NCBI GenBank assembly: GCA_003260075.1
Contig: QLIY01000012.1
Coordinates: 339,100 to 403,099, forward strand
Source: Phallusia mammillata
Taxonomy: Eukaryota; Chordata; Ascidiacea; Phlebobranchia; Ascidiidae
Direction: 5' to 3'
DNA: 64,000 nucleotides
Position numbers and translations under genes: made by a program. Each line of letters starts with the position of its first letter. Within the stretch, counting starts at the first letter, position 1. Positions 1 to 12,098 of this stretch are shown here, in pieces. The notes under the pieces are model-generated. The model ran no database searches, had not been told where the DNA came from, and worked only from the letters and a program-made list of their open reading frames with translations.

Positions 1-2
1 AG

Positions 3-3000
3 GCGTGCGACCTTACGCGACTGCAGAAGGAATTCTGGGAAATACCTATGAACCATCCTTCGGAGAAACACTTTAGCATCGCCGGCCACGGCACCAAGAA
101 TCGCTACCGCACAATTTTGCCAAGTACGTCACGACCACGCGGGACTTTCCCTATTGGGAAGAACTGACGTTGGCGTTGAGAGTTTGAATCACACTATAGG
201 CGTGGTTATTTATAATGTGTGAATAAATACCGAAAACGCCACACTGCTGTTAACCAAGGGATTTTACGGGAAATAATAGTATCACCGAAAGTTCCGCGCA
301 CCAAAAGGAAACCCCCCCCCCCCGTTGGCGTTGAGAGTTTGAATCACACTATAGGCGTGGTTATTTATAACGTGTGAATAAATACCGAAAACGCCACACT
401 GCTGTTAGCCAAGGGATTTTGCGGGAAATAATAGTATCATCGAAAGTACCGCGCACCAAAAGGAAATAAATGAAAACAAATATCATGCATGATAAATAGG
501 CATTTGAAACTGTGCTCAGTTGACCCACAGACGAACAAAATGTTAAACGTTTATTTTGAGCAAATAAAAAGCTCTTAAAGTTCTATAATATATCAGTGCA
601 GTGTATTTCATAACTTTTGGTTAGGTTACTTTGTTTTACTTTTCTTCCTCTGCACCTAATAGTCATTTTTCGCGTTGTTAAACAAAAATAAAAGTTTACC
701 AACTCCTCACTAAAACTTGTTTATAGCCAGCGAGTATCAATTTCAATTTAGATGTCCTCTAACGAAAATTATTTTAACCCTTAATATGTTTCTACAGACG
801 AACATAGCCGAGTGGTTTTGGAAAGCTGTCCCGGTGATGAAGAGGACGACGCACTCTCGACCTACATTAACGCGAATTACGTGAGGAACTGCGCGTTTCT
901 CAAGTCCCCAAGCAAAGCTGTACGTGACGTTCCGTCATCAGCTGTACCTGTGACATTGAAAAATGCCGCCTTCATTGCCACACAGGTACGAATTAGAAAT
1001 TTCCTTCTGAAATTCTGTCGGATTAAAGACCTTGCGTTGCCGTGTCAAAGGCCAATAAAGGTTAAAAAGAAATCAGCCAGCTCTAGTTTTAAGGCACATA
1101 CATTTCGCTAATTCTGCATCAATTTCTTATATTGAGTGCAATTTCTTTGATAGAGCTTGACTTGAGCTGATTTTGTTTTCACCAAGGGTTTGCTGGTGAA
1201 TTAGTTTTACTGCTTCCAAGCCGAAAAACAACAACAGAATAATCGTCAGTTTTAGCATTGTCTGTGGTTGTATTGTTTACCAAATCTTTACAAATCTTGA
1301 TTTCACAATGAGTCAATGTTAACGTTTATGTCTAGATTTTTTTAAGCAAGAAAACAATGTAGTGTACTTTGCTTCTTCGATTTTTTTTAAATTGTACGAC
1401 CTTTTGTCTTCTGACTGTTAATGCCCCCCCCCCCTTCGCCTATTTAGCATCAGCTTCTTCGAATGCAATTTCTTTGATAAAGCTTGACTAGAGTCGATTT
1501 TGTTTTCACCAAGGGTTTGCTGGTGAATTAGTTCTACTGCTTCCAAGCTGAAAAAGCCCAGAGTAATGTCGGTTTTAGCATTGTTTGTCGTTGTATTGTC
1601 TACCAAATCTTGATTTCACCATGCGTGAATGTTAACGTTTAAGTCTAGATCTTTTTAAGCAGAAGAACAATATAATGTGTGACCACCAACGTGGTGTGAC
1701 TTGTGGTCTGCTTTTAAGCACGTTTGTCGCTGGGCCAAAACCTGTCGCATACATGGACGTTGACATTTTGGCTCGAAAACTATTCCCTTGTGCTGTCTAG
1801 CTATAAATAACCACACATATATACCCGTTCGACCTGTCAAGTTTGTCTGTTGCGCAGGGGCCAATGGCAAACACGATTGACGACTTTTGGCGTATGACGT
1901 GGCAACAACGAGTTCGAAGCATCATAATGATCACTAAGCTGATGGAACGGAAAGAGGTAAGAGGCATAACCAGGTTCAATCGATCTAAATGAAATTTTCC
2001 CTGTCTCACGGGGCTTGGTTGGGCATTTTAACCTATGTACTGCATCAAAAATCCTCGCCAAACTGATTTTTCTCCTCTAGTGGGTTGTTATGCAATATAC
2101 TAAAATATGTAATTTACTTTTAGTTGCAACGAAATGTTTGTTTTTTCTTCGCAAACTAATTACTGTGTTTGGGATAATTAACAAGGGGCAGAGCTAAACC
2201 TGTTTTTTATTTGCAGAAATGCAGCCGCTACCTTCCAATTAATGTTGGCCAGAGCGAATGCTTCGGTGGTGTAACTGTCAAAGTAGAATCAATCCGACAG
2301 TTTGAACACTTCAGTGTGCGATCGGTACGTCGTCTTTTTTCTGTCAATGTATGGTTTAGAATAGACATAATAGCAAAATTGCCATGTCAGCAATTTTCAA
2401 TTAAGTAAAAATTCTTCTGATATGACAAGCAATGTCTTTTCTACCCGTAAAATCAACGACTTTAATGAACTGTTATATTGTACAGCTGACTCTGACTAAC
2501 ACTGACGGCGAATCAAGATCGGTAAACCATTATTGGTACACAACGTGGATGGACCATGAGACGCCTGAAAAGACGCGAGGTTTGCTTGAACTCGTCCAGG
2601 AGGTCACGAGATGGAAGAAGGACAGTCATGGACCGATTGCTGTGCATTGCAGGTATATCAACGCAAATTGCAATACTAGTGTATGTTTAGGAACTAATAT
2701 AAATTTGAATGATTTTGTTTGTTAAAGTTTCAGTTGGTAAAAGTTCCGAAAGTTTTCATCTGGACATTTTTTCTTTAGCTAGTTCCATTTCAGGCTTAAA
2801 CAATTTTGAAAAAGGCTAGCATTTCTAATGAAACTAAATGATGCAATTGATATTTTGGCGCTAGGGACTTTATTTGAAATTTTTAAGAGTACACAGACCC
2901 GAACTTTGCCTATGGATGAACTGGTTGTGACCACCATTTTTTGTTACAGTGCTGGCATTGGTCGAACAGGTTGCTACATTGCGGTGTCAGTAGGCTGTGA

Positions 3001-3302
3001 ACAACTACTGAAAACCGGCAAAGTCGATATTCTCCGGATCGTGTCTCAAATGCGGCTTGACAGGTATTATGGGAGTTTCCTTAACTTTGATTATGATAAT
3101 GTATTCAGAGTTTCATGTCCGACTAGTCAGTTATTTGGATGTCAAAAAAATCCAAATAAATATTTAAAATTTTGTGTTGAAAATAACGGACTTCTATTTT
3201 CAACTGCTTGTACTGAATAGCGTGATCTTTTACTTTAGCGTTTAATCATCGCATTTTGTTTGCAGAGGTGGTATGATCCAGACATGGGAGCAATACCAGT
3301 TT

Positions 3303-3390
<88 letters not shown>

Positions 3391-4114
3391 CGTCACCACC
3401 CCATCCACGAATGGGTCCATCCGTAGTCCTCCGGCCCCAATTGTAACCGCGCCCCCAGCGGCTGACCCACCACGTCCTCAAACCCCAAAACATCGACGCT
3501 CGTTGTCCGGCAACAGTCTGCCGGCACCGAAAGAACTGAAAGTCTGTACTAACCCGCCGGAGGCTAATAACTCCTCCGGTTCGTCTCCAGAGCGCACACG
3601 CAGCTCTAGAAGGAAACCTAAACTCCGACTTGGGAAGCTGCGAGATAACAATACTGCGCCACCTTCCCCTCTACCCAACGATGAAGCGCCATCTCCACGT
3701 CTCGGTGTCGTGAAAAGCGTTTCTTCACCCACAATACGTTCACCGTTTGCGCGACTCTGTCTCCAGGCAAAGGACTTAAACCGGAGCGCATCACCCGCAT
3801 CTTCTGTAAAGTTTGAATGGCCTGAACCGGGCAGGACTGCCGCGCTGGACGACGCCTTACGAGCACCACCTGGCGGCCGAGCGCGGGCACGAAAAAGCGA
3901 CGAAAACGAGGTCTTGAACAACAACAATCACTCTCCGTCGCACCGCTTCTCCTTTGACCTTGGATTGTCGCGCGGCCAAAATACCACCTTGTGTAACGGT
4001 GGCAGCAAACCGCCATCTCCATATTGTGAAACTTCACCACCTGGCAGTGGCAAGCCTGCGACGCCGCTCAATAACTGCACACATTTTGTGTTTCCGTCCA
4101 CCGAGGGGAGATAA
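3..4114 (+). CDS. Tyrosine phosphatase of the PTPRR/PTPN5/PTPN7 group, 3' part, broken by a C run
   Basis: Classical cytoplasmic tyrosine phosphatase domain; relatives dephosphorylate MAP kinases. The 5' part lies outside the window. Exons read as 3-123, 798-985, 1858-1956, 2217-2324, 2486-2652, 2950-3063 and 3266-3304, all with matching phases and GT..AG ends. Visible landmarks are the KNRYRT phosphotyrosine loop, STYINANY, the P-loop [10 protein letters not shown] split across exons 5 and 6, and [14 protein letters not shown] at the end. The WPD loop reads WMD: the general-acid Asp is kept but Pro is Met. Exon 2 carries about 20 extra residues between the STYINANY and IATQ motifs compared with PTPRR. 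After QFV the expected last helix (HHAL...) is replaced by an 84-base C run, followed by an open Pro/Ser-rich frame (3389-4114, about 242 residues) that is not in frame with the phosphatase at this run length. Whether that tail belongs to the same protein is inference. Confidence 0.85.
169..466. repeat. 143-bp tandem copies joined by 12 C (phosphatase intron)
   Basis: Copy A is 169-311 and copy B is 324-466, equal in length and differing at about five positions (3.5%). They are separated by a 12-base C run at 312-323. It lies in the intron after the first visible phosphatase exon. The divergence is what two alleles of a highly polymorphic animal would show. Confidence 0.9.
1137..1677. repeat. 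Diverged direct repeat around an 11-base C run (phosphatase intron)
   Basis: Copy A (about 1137-1365) and copy B (about 1464-1677) share long blocks such as TTTTCACCAAGGGTTTGCTG and TTAACGTTTA. An 11-base C run (1424-1434) lies just before copy B. Several small indels separate the copies, so this pair is more diverged than the others in the window. Confidence 0.8.
3305..3388 (+). repeat. 84-base C homopolymer inside the last phosphatase exon
   Basis: An uninterrupted run of 84 C lies between the codons for QFV and the Pro/Ser-rich frame. It would encode 28 prolines. Its length decides whether the phosphatase frame enters the tail (which needs a shift) or stops about 20 codons later at the TAA near 3444. 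Conserved C-terminal residues of the domain are missing exactly here, so the run probably replaces real sequence. Confidence 0.9.
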
Positions 4115-7100
4115 CCGGGCGATATGTGCCATTTTCCTCACTGTGCCATAACAGCTACTGCTATGATCAAACCATTTACGGGTATCCATTAATCACGCTT
4201 TCAGTCAGGGCTGTTTGTTACACCGAGTATTATTTCCGTACGCAATGTGCCATACCCGACTTCTTCTTATATACGTAGCCTTTACTTTGCCGACTGGACG
4301 CCGCGCTTTGGCGCTGAGCCTATGTTTTTAGACACTGAGCAGAATCTAGTTTTTCGCGCACTCATATTGGCCTTCACTGACTTAAAGAGATTTTCCAGCA
4401 CAATCATTCGATCCGCTGCCCTTTAGCGCCCCCACTCCGTTGCAGTTTTTTTCCTTTTTGTGTTTTTTCTCTCTTTTGGTTTCTTCTTCATTCGCTTCTC
4501 TTTGTGTGTGTATTGGCTTCCTCGCGACTGTGATTTAGTTTCCTTACGACTACTTGCCCCCTTGTTCCCTGTAACCCGTTTTTTGGCACCTTTCGGCACT
4601 GTTTTAAGGGCCACATAGCAGCATACACCGACACCTTAACGTGTTCAAACATTAATATCTGGCAAAACTCCAGAACAGCACATTCCTATAGGTCCACTTA
4701 ACCGTCCAATTGCCATTAGCCACGTTTCCAGTCTTTCCGCATTCCAACTTGACCCTCTGTAACCTCTAAGTAATATTTTCTTCAACCAGCTTATCACTTC
4801 AACATTGCTGTACGTTTTCGCAGCCTTCCTGTTCGCCCACGTTTGCGAATTTGTACAAGAACTTCCTTCCCATCCGTGTTACATCACGTGACTTGTGTTT
4901 TTTTCTTTTTCTGGTTTCGTACTGCGACGCACGTCGACTTTTTAATATATTTTTTACCACTCTTATTCTGGTCTATTTTTAAGTTAAGGTTCAAGGTCAG
5001 ATTTCTACTGCGAGCCCCTATTTGTTCTTTTAGAAAGTAAAGGAGCTTATATGTGTAATTTGTACAGAAATCGTTCTGAATTGCAGAGAGTCAGAGACAG
5101 TTCTTTAATACAACGTTGTTTTAAACACTTTTGGTCTTTGAGAAGGCAAAAAAGCCCAAAAGTGTGATTCGTAAAGAAATCGTTCTGAATTACAAACATT
5201 GGTCTAAAGTTGAACGTTGTTATTAAGCACTTTATCTTACCATTGCGTGTTGTTTTACCACACAGAGAAGAGGTTCTCAGCCCTTATTGTATCGTTTACC
5301 ACTTGGGTATTTTTAAAGATAAAATGTGCCACTACGACGACCAAGAAAAGAAACAAATCCAGCAAATTCCAAGTGTTTTTTGGGGGGTGGGCAAAAAAAT
5401 ATAATGTAGATAAGGGGCAAATTCACCCTCGGTTGAGATCCTCTAATATAGGCTTATGTCATGCACTTGGCAGCAGTTGAGGTGTAGTGGGTCTGCTATA
5501 AAGTTTAGCTTGCAAAAATATCAAACATTGTGTGTTTTTCCCAATAAATAAAATAACAAAAAGCCATCAGAATTTTTTCGCACAAAAAATAAAAATATGT
5601 TGCATCTATTCTCGTCGCTTCACAGAAACCCCACAGTAAAGCGACGTTTCAAAATCCATTCAATGGTCAAAATATGGCGTCAGTCATCATTGTCACACAA
5701 CCTGCGGTGACAATTGATCGGATGTCACGTGGTTGGCTTTGGAGATCTCCGAAACCACGTCATTTCCGGAAAGGGATAAATCTAAGAAAAATCGAAAAAG
5801 GAGGTTAACTACCCATTCTCCAGTGTATAGACAAAATTATCTGTCACACGTCACACAACGTTTCTATCCATTATTGCAGTATCCGGAAATAGGTGTCACA
5901 AAGGTTAATCGTGGCATAGATGCTCTTTTGTCATTCAGCTATTCATTCCCATGCACCTCGAGTGCACAATCAAAAAAACGACAGATTGCATAACGTATCA
6001 ACTGTTTCATGTCGACAGCAATGTCATTGAATTCAATTTACCTCCTGTTTGGCACCAATGCGTATTTTGGGGATTGTATGAGGAATTATTGCTTTGCCTG
6101 GATAACGGTATTGAGCATTAAGCCAAGCATGTAAGTGTGGATATAATTCGTCACGCCTAATAATTCAAAGCCTGATTACAGTTCGACTATTAGAAAGTGG
6201 GGTCAATAAATTTTCCACTATGTAGCAGAGCATACTTTGAAACTTTAATGTAAAGACTACATGATGTTATTCTTGGCCCAAGTTTGCTCCATGTTTTTGC
6301 AATTAATGAAAAATCGTGTTTTTGTTAAAGACAGAATTTTACTCATTGGATACTTATAAACGACAAAAATAGAAAGGTTGGAGAGATACTAAATGTCCAC
6401 AAGATAAATTCAACAGAATTTACAAACCTCTACTTAGGCTCTGGAAAACTAGGCGAGGGGATTACAATCGACTTTTACTGATGAAACCTAATATACAGGC
6501 GCTTTTTGAAATTGCTTACAGGTGCTTTCGAAATTGCGGTAATGAGACCGCTCGAACGTAATTACTGCTACCGTTGTAATTGCGTCCCGATAGGATGGAC
6601 TTACAGGTATCAAATCACAATAATGAATAAATGAGTGGTATAGGTCTGAGTATTCGTTCATTCGCAACAAAACTATTATTGCTACTTTATGAAGAGATAC
6701 ATTTCAGTTGATAATGTTTACGTTTAAGAGCCATTGATTTTTCCTCCGATTCAAACTTAGCGAATAACACCAATCAGTCGATTTGCGTACGCAGAAATTA
6801 GCCTACAAATCTTAATGAGGTGAGCAACAACGCATCAGGCTAAGCGGAATGGGGTGCATAAGATTTCCCTGTACGGTTTTATTGTTTTCAGCCTTGATTG
6901 ATAGCAGTTCATTTGACTAAACGTGACCTGATGACCAGTATGCTTCACAATAGGTTAAATCCAACCAAGCTTTTAAAGTACATGAGGCAAAATCGTAGAG
7001 GGATTTTAGTGCTATGGTTGACTTCAATGGGTAGTAAAGTTGGTAATGAGATTAAAGCTAAGCATATGGGTGAGTGTGGTATAATTCTTTATATCCCACG

Positions 7101-7618
7101 TTAGATTAACAGTAAAACCACAACACAGTTGCATTAGAGCACAACACATGCTGTATTGTACCCTTGTAACTAAAACGCCTTAGTGTTTTGACGTGACGGC
7201 GTCGTGGTATTTTAATTGGGCCTAAACTAAAGTGACCCGTGTTTCTACATACAAAGGAAGTCGTCTGAAACTGTATTGTGGTTAGCTGAACTATTAAACA
7301 CATTCATGTGACAAGTGTGCCCTCATAAGATTTCGGTTCACGTACGATTTGACCCTGTGTTAGTGACAATGATGCAGAGGTTTTCACATGCCAAAGAAAG
7401 CCATCTGAAACTGCAATACAATGCTATAGCCTTTTGACTCATGTGGTTTCAAATTATCGCCGTTTCAGTTTACCTACTTGTTTCGTTTCACACAACAGCG
7501 TAAACCTTTGACAATAAACTGACAGGAAGATGTCAATACAACGGGTTGTTACCAAAAGTGTCAAGCGAAAGTGGCACGAAAGTTAAACACGATGACCCAA
7601 AGGTTAACTACATGCCAA
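4115..7618. other. 3' UTR of the phosphatase gene and intergenic DNA
   Basis: No exon recognised. AATAAATAAA at 5543 is a plausible poly(A) signal for the phosphatase transcript, so the 3' UTR may reach about 5560. Two diverged direct copies, about 5053-5132 and 5162-5232, share AGAAATCGTTCTGAATT and an AACGTTGTT block. The part just below 7619 would hold the 3' UTR of IMMP1L, which is read from the other strand. Confidence 0.5.
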
Positions 7619-10077
7619 TCAAATACGGACCTTGGCAAAAACTCTGCCGTGGACGAGCGCGAGAGGAACAGGTCCGAAGTGTCTCGAGTCACGTGAGGAG
7701 GATTTGTTGTCTCCTTCCAACCAGACGTGGCCACGTGGCACAATACCTCCGAAATACTTTCCACCACTGAAAGAAAATGTAAAGCTTTTGCGCCTAGTTA
7801 TGTATGAAAAGTTTACATGTAGATATTTGTGTATTACATGTAGATATAGTTTTATTGATTGACAATTAGAAATTCGACTTTTTGCTTGTATACCTAACGT
7901 TTTTCGGACGAGAACTTTGCCATTGTAGAGTTGTAGGCCAGGTTAGCCTTTCAGGTCCCGGGCTTAAGTTTCAAAAAACAGGCTTGATACGGGCCTGACT
8001 TCTCACTCGGTCACATTTGTTTTGTAATATTAACTTTGTAAAAGTAACTGTAGGGCACAATTCCTACTTTATTTTTGAAAGCCTGATTTCTGGTTTTACT
8101 TTTAAATACAGGCTCCATTCTCGGGCCCGCATACAACTCTGCGCCAGTGTAAGTAAAGTAGAAAACTTTTATTATTGTGACATGTTATTCTTATATTATT
8201 ATTACCGACTAAGAATTAAAAAAATCCAAAACCTTCAAAACACGTCCAAAAAGCACTAAAAAATTTCTAAACCTACTGTCAATTCATATGCCACATTATC
8301 ACTGGAATAGGCCGTTTTAAATATTGTTGGTCTTGACCTGTAACTATGCGAGATAGTGAAAAAAAGTTGTATCAAAAATAACAGTGTAATGACATACCGG
8401 TGTTGGTGTTTGGGTAACATGTTGTTTGTTTAGTTGCAGCACGAGATGAGTGATTTTACCCCGTAAGAAGCTCGTATTTTGCTTGGTTTTTGTGTGTGCT
8501 ATGATTGTTTCAAGTGAGGTCAGCAAGGTCAGATCAAGTAACCAGATGTTTACACCCTAAAGCCCCCAAAATCGTATTGTGTAACTGTAAGCTGGATGAA
8601 CAATTTCAGCTACACTCGACTTTGTTCACACCAGGCTTTTGTGTCCATTACTCGCCCAATGCTTTTCAAACGAAGTTCTTCAGTCGGTCGGTTTGGGAAT
8701 TCATCACTTTGTGTACACAAGTGGCGATAAAATCAATCAGTACGATAACTAGGGTCGTAACTTTCGCGAAACAACTTACCTGGTATTGTTAATCGGGTTC
8801 TTGCTGTTATTTATTTGTTCTCCTTCAAGGCCCATAATTCGTTTGCAAATTTGCGTGGTCGGTTCATCTGGTTGCAGCGCAATTACTATGTCTCCCCTAC
8901 AAAAAGCAACACAGTCGTTTTAGGTGATCTGCCTTGTTTAATTGGGCCAAGTATATACATACGTAGAGCGGGGATAATAATCACGAGCCTTGCATGATTA
9001 ATATTTAGCAGTCATGTCCGTATCGAGCACGAACACAGGATACAAAGACAGACACAACTAGTCAAAAATAACCTGCCTTGCCTGAATTATTAATTCATGT
9101 TTACATGACCTATCAATCAATTCATTCGCACGAGTCAATAAGCGATAAAATTTGTAAAATCTTGCCTCGTGTTTGCAGACAAACTTCACCAGGTCTACTT
9201 ATGTTGGACAATAAGCTTAAAATATGAAAAAGTTATAAAACATTAACCATTATCAATAAGAGAGGGTGCTGATCAACGCTCTGGCCCATAGAGCCTCTTG
9301 GGACCACAAAATAGTAGAAACCATCTTTACACAAAGGTCTGCCATCGACCCGATCGTTAACTGCCCTAATGAGCAGTTAAAAGGTAAAAGCGACTGCAAA
9401 TATTTTCCATTTAGCGAAGTACCGAAAAGCACATTTAAGGTTTAAAATTATTTCCATGCGTTTCCGGACTGAGTTCCTTTTATGTTTTATTCATACTTCT
9501 CATTTGGTTCTGACAGCTTAAGCCATCATTGCACGTATTTAAAGATACGCCGCAATCAAGACTTTGCGCTTTGTTGTGCTGACGTCGCGCCCCCAGCGTC
9601 AGCGTTTCCGGAAATTTTGCGCAAGTTTGCTGAGCAATTAACATAAATATGTTAAATTCACACGATCATGCGACGAAAAGGGTCACGGTTTGTTTAGACG
9701 TGTGTGCTGGAAATGCGTCTTTGGGGAAACTTATTCTGTATCGAAAGTACAATCAAGTATATGTTAGCATTCGTTGCAACATCTACCTAACCGGTTTGAA
9801 GTTATACAACGCCAAACCGGTAAATAAATTACAATGTCCACAGGCGATTGTCTCATCTAAAGATTGAAATTGCCAGGGGGAAATTTTACCGTTGAAAGTT
9901 CTGGTAGGAAGTCACTTTTTCGCACAACCCTATTTCGTTCTCGTGCACCGTCGGTTCCATAGAAGGCCCAATAAAGTATAACAAGCCGCCAACACTGTCC
10001 ATGACTGTGAAAATGACAGTGCCGTAGCAAACTCCACGAATTGCTGAAAGTGCGAGAGGTTTCCACCAGTGCACCAT
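7619..10077 (-). CDS. IMMP1L: Mitochondrial inner membrane protease subunit 1
   Basis: Signal-peptidase-family serine protease that matures intermembrane-space proteins after import. Three exons on the minus strand: 10077-9890, 8896-8780 and 7766-7619, with phases that join exactly and give 150 residues, close to the family's usual 160-170. Exon 1 holds a hydrophobic N-terminal segment and GPSMEPT with the nucleophilic Ser. Exon 2 holds RGDIVIA and [10 protein letters not shown] with the general-base Lys. Exon 3 holds [12 protein letters not shown] and DSRHFGPVP, then stops after KVRI. The start codon directly follows TTTGCAG, so the 5' end is likely made by splicing, possibly in trans. Introns are about 1.0 kb each; I see nothing recognisable in them except GGGCCTGA-type short repeats near 7940-8130. 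Confidence 0.92.
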
Positions 10078-11012
10078 CTGCAAATACAAGACTAGGGTTA
10101 CAAATTGGCAGATGCATAATTCATTTAAAAATAACACCAACTCACCATTAAGGCTCCCAAAATCCCACCGACTTAATCTTTTCGTTCTGATTGCTTGGCA
10201 ACAGCTGCAGGCTGTTTCAGCCTATTGTTCGCATTTCCTACATTCCTTAAAAAGTTCAAAAATATGCATTGGAACATCTCTGACATAAATTAAATGTGCA
10301 TGTGCTGCACCAGTCACAAAGGCAATGTGGACCAATGAAAAAATAAGCTTTTTATATTATTTAAATAGGAATCCAAAAAATAATAAAATTATTAAATTGA
10401 ATGTGCAGACTTTGGTCAAAAAAATAATGATTCAATATTTTGATACAAAGGTGTTCAGAAGTACACCAGGCCAATAGCTATAGGTCTGTTAATCTATACC
10501 ACATAATTGCCACTAACATGTGCATAAAATAAAATAAATGGTAATAGAGTACATATGCATATGAGGCAAAAGCATTACTGTACAAATTTCGAACATACAT
10601 ATGATAATGTTAAATCACAATGGAAATCAAGTGCAAACACACTACACATATCAAAAGGTGAACTACAATACAAACTATGAAACAAGGTTATCACTGGAAT
10701 TACAGTGAGTTATGTACCAAAGCTGGGTACCCACAGACAAACATTGTTTAAGCTAATGATAACAAAGAGGATGAACATGGGATGACTTGCCTGAATGAAT
10801 AACAAACAAGATTCATACACTGCTGACAATTTCCTGAATATATACATGCTAATACTATACATGCTTCTTATAAATAAAGCCTGCACACTGTACATGCATT
10901 TTGTTACCCAACAGGCTAAATGCCCAAAAATACAAAAAGATCCAAAAAGGGCACAATGGAATATGTCACACAGTACTTTAAGCACCAGGGAAGTTACAAA
11001 CCCGTCTATTGC
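10078..11012. other. Intergenic; probable 3' UTR of the copine-like gene
   Basis: AT-rich DNA upstream of IMMP1L and downstream of the copine-type gene. No conserved protein, RNA gene or element recognised. Confidence 0.5.
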
Positions 11013-12098
11013 TCACAGTTCTGTTGTATTACTCAAAGTTTTGCCACCATTTAGCTTCTGTGAAATGAAGCCAAGTTTTTGTACCATTTTGTACTGGTCA
11101 GGTACTTCCATTAGAATCTGCAGAGCCAGAGCAGCTTCCGCATTCTTTCCATGGCTCTCTTTTACAATGTCTGCATATTCCACAAACTGAAAATTGTCAA
11201 AGTGTCGTTGTGGAAGCCAGTCATCAAATTGGTGCAAAATTGACCAAGGTCCATCACCAACACCAACCACAACAATACTAAGAGGATAAAATGATGCAGC
11301 CACAATGGCTTTTGCTGTGGGTTCTTCATTTACAAACTGGCCATCTGCTATTATCACCAATAAATGAAACTGTTTTGTCTTTTCTACAATGTCTATTGCT
11401 TTGTAGATCACAGGTGCATAGCTGGTCGGACCTCCTAACACCACCCGGGATGCACATTCCCGGTATGATGTTAACACTTCGTGAAAATCAACACAAGGTT
11501 CATGGTTTTTCTGAAGTGGAAATGTTGATTGGTCCTTTGTAATTGAATCACCAAATCCATATGCATGTATTCCCATGGTCTTTTTCTGTTCATTTCCATT
11601 GTAGTGAAATTGACTTATGGTAACAAAGTCTTTCAAGGTGTGTCCTAAAACTGTGATGATATGTTGGTAAGGGTTATGCAACACTTTGGAAGTTACATTA
11701 TGCAAGGAAAATCCCCGATTTGATGTTCTACCCTGCCATTCGTTGCTTGCTGTAAAATCAATGCCCAAAATAAGTTGGCACTTTTCTAGCCCTGCTTCTC
11801 TCATTGCATTAGTGATGTCATCAAAAGACTGAAATCTATCAACGAATGCACGAAAAACAAATGGATCTGGGTTTCCATTTCCCCATTCAAGATAATTGTT
11901 GTTAGCAGGGTCTGTTAGGGTTTTAATAAATGCTTTGAAGATTGAACTCAACTGAGGTCTTTTATTCCGTATTGAAGATTGATGGTTATCACTTGCCTCC
12001 TTTAATTCATCCTTGTTTCCCTTGGAATTATAGGTCACATAGAGATAGAAAAGACAGGCTGAACCAAATAAAAACAGGAGCAAGGACATGCCAAACAA
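11013..12098 (-). CDS. Membrane-anchored copine-type vWA domain protein, intronless
   Basis: Single-exon frame of 361 residues. Residues 5-22 form a hydrophobic segment followed by charged residues, so a signal anchor is likely. From about residue 80 the protein matches the copine A-domain, also found in plant RGLG proteins: it has VDRFQSFDDITNAMREAGL, LILGIDFTASNEW with the MIDAS-like D114-x-T-x-S118, AYGFGD, a Y-x-PVIYKAID block and LLVIIADGQ. Copines normally carry two N-terminal C2 domains and RGLG proteins a C-terminal RING; neither is present. A metal-dependent protein-binding role at a membrane is inference. An alternative Met at residue 4 would remove little. Divergently placed to UNK, 1.7 kb away. 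Its intronless state contrasts with most neighbours. Confidence 0.85.
   Translation of the reverse strand: MFGMSLLLFLFGSACLFYLYVTYNSKGNKDELKEASDNHQSSIRNKRPQLSSIFKAFIKTLTDPANNNYLEWGNGNPDPFVFRAFVDRFQSFDDITNAMREAGLEKCQLILGIDFTASNEWQGRTSNRGFSLHNVTSKVLHNPYQHIITVLGHTLKDFVTISQFHYNGNEQKKTMGIHAYGFGDSITKDQSTFPLQKNHEPCVDFHEVLTSYRECASRVVLGGPTSYAPVIYKAIDIVEKTKQFHLLVIIADGQFVNEEPTAKAIVAASFYPLSIVVVGVGDGPWSILHQFDDWLPQRHFDNFQFVEYADIVKESHGKNAEAALALQILMEVPDQYKMVQKLGFISQKLNGGKTLSNTTEL

Noticed and set aside
3235..3493. Polyglycine frames on the minus strand over the C run
   Set aside because: They exist only because a 84-base C run is open in all frames; flanks show no homology.
9649..9867. 72-residue plus-strand frame in IMMP1L intron 1
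   Set aside because: No recognisable motif and no splice context; length expected by chance.
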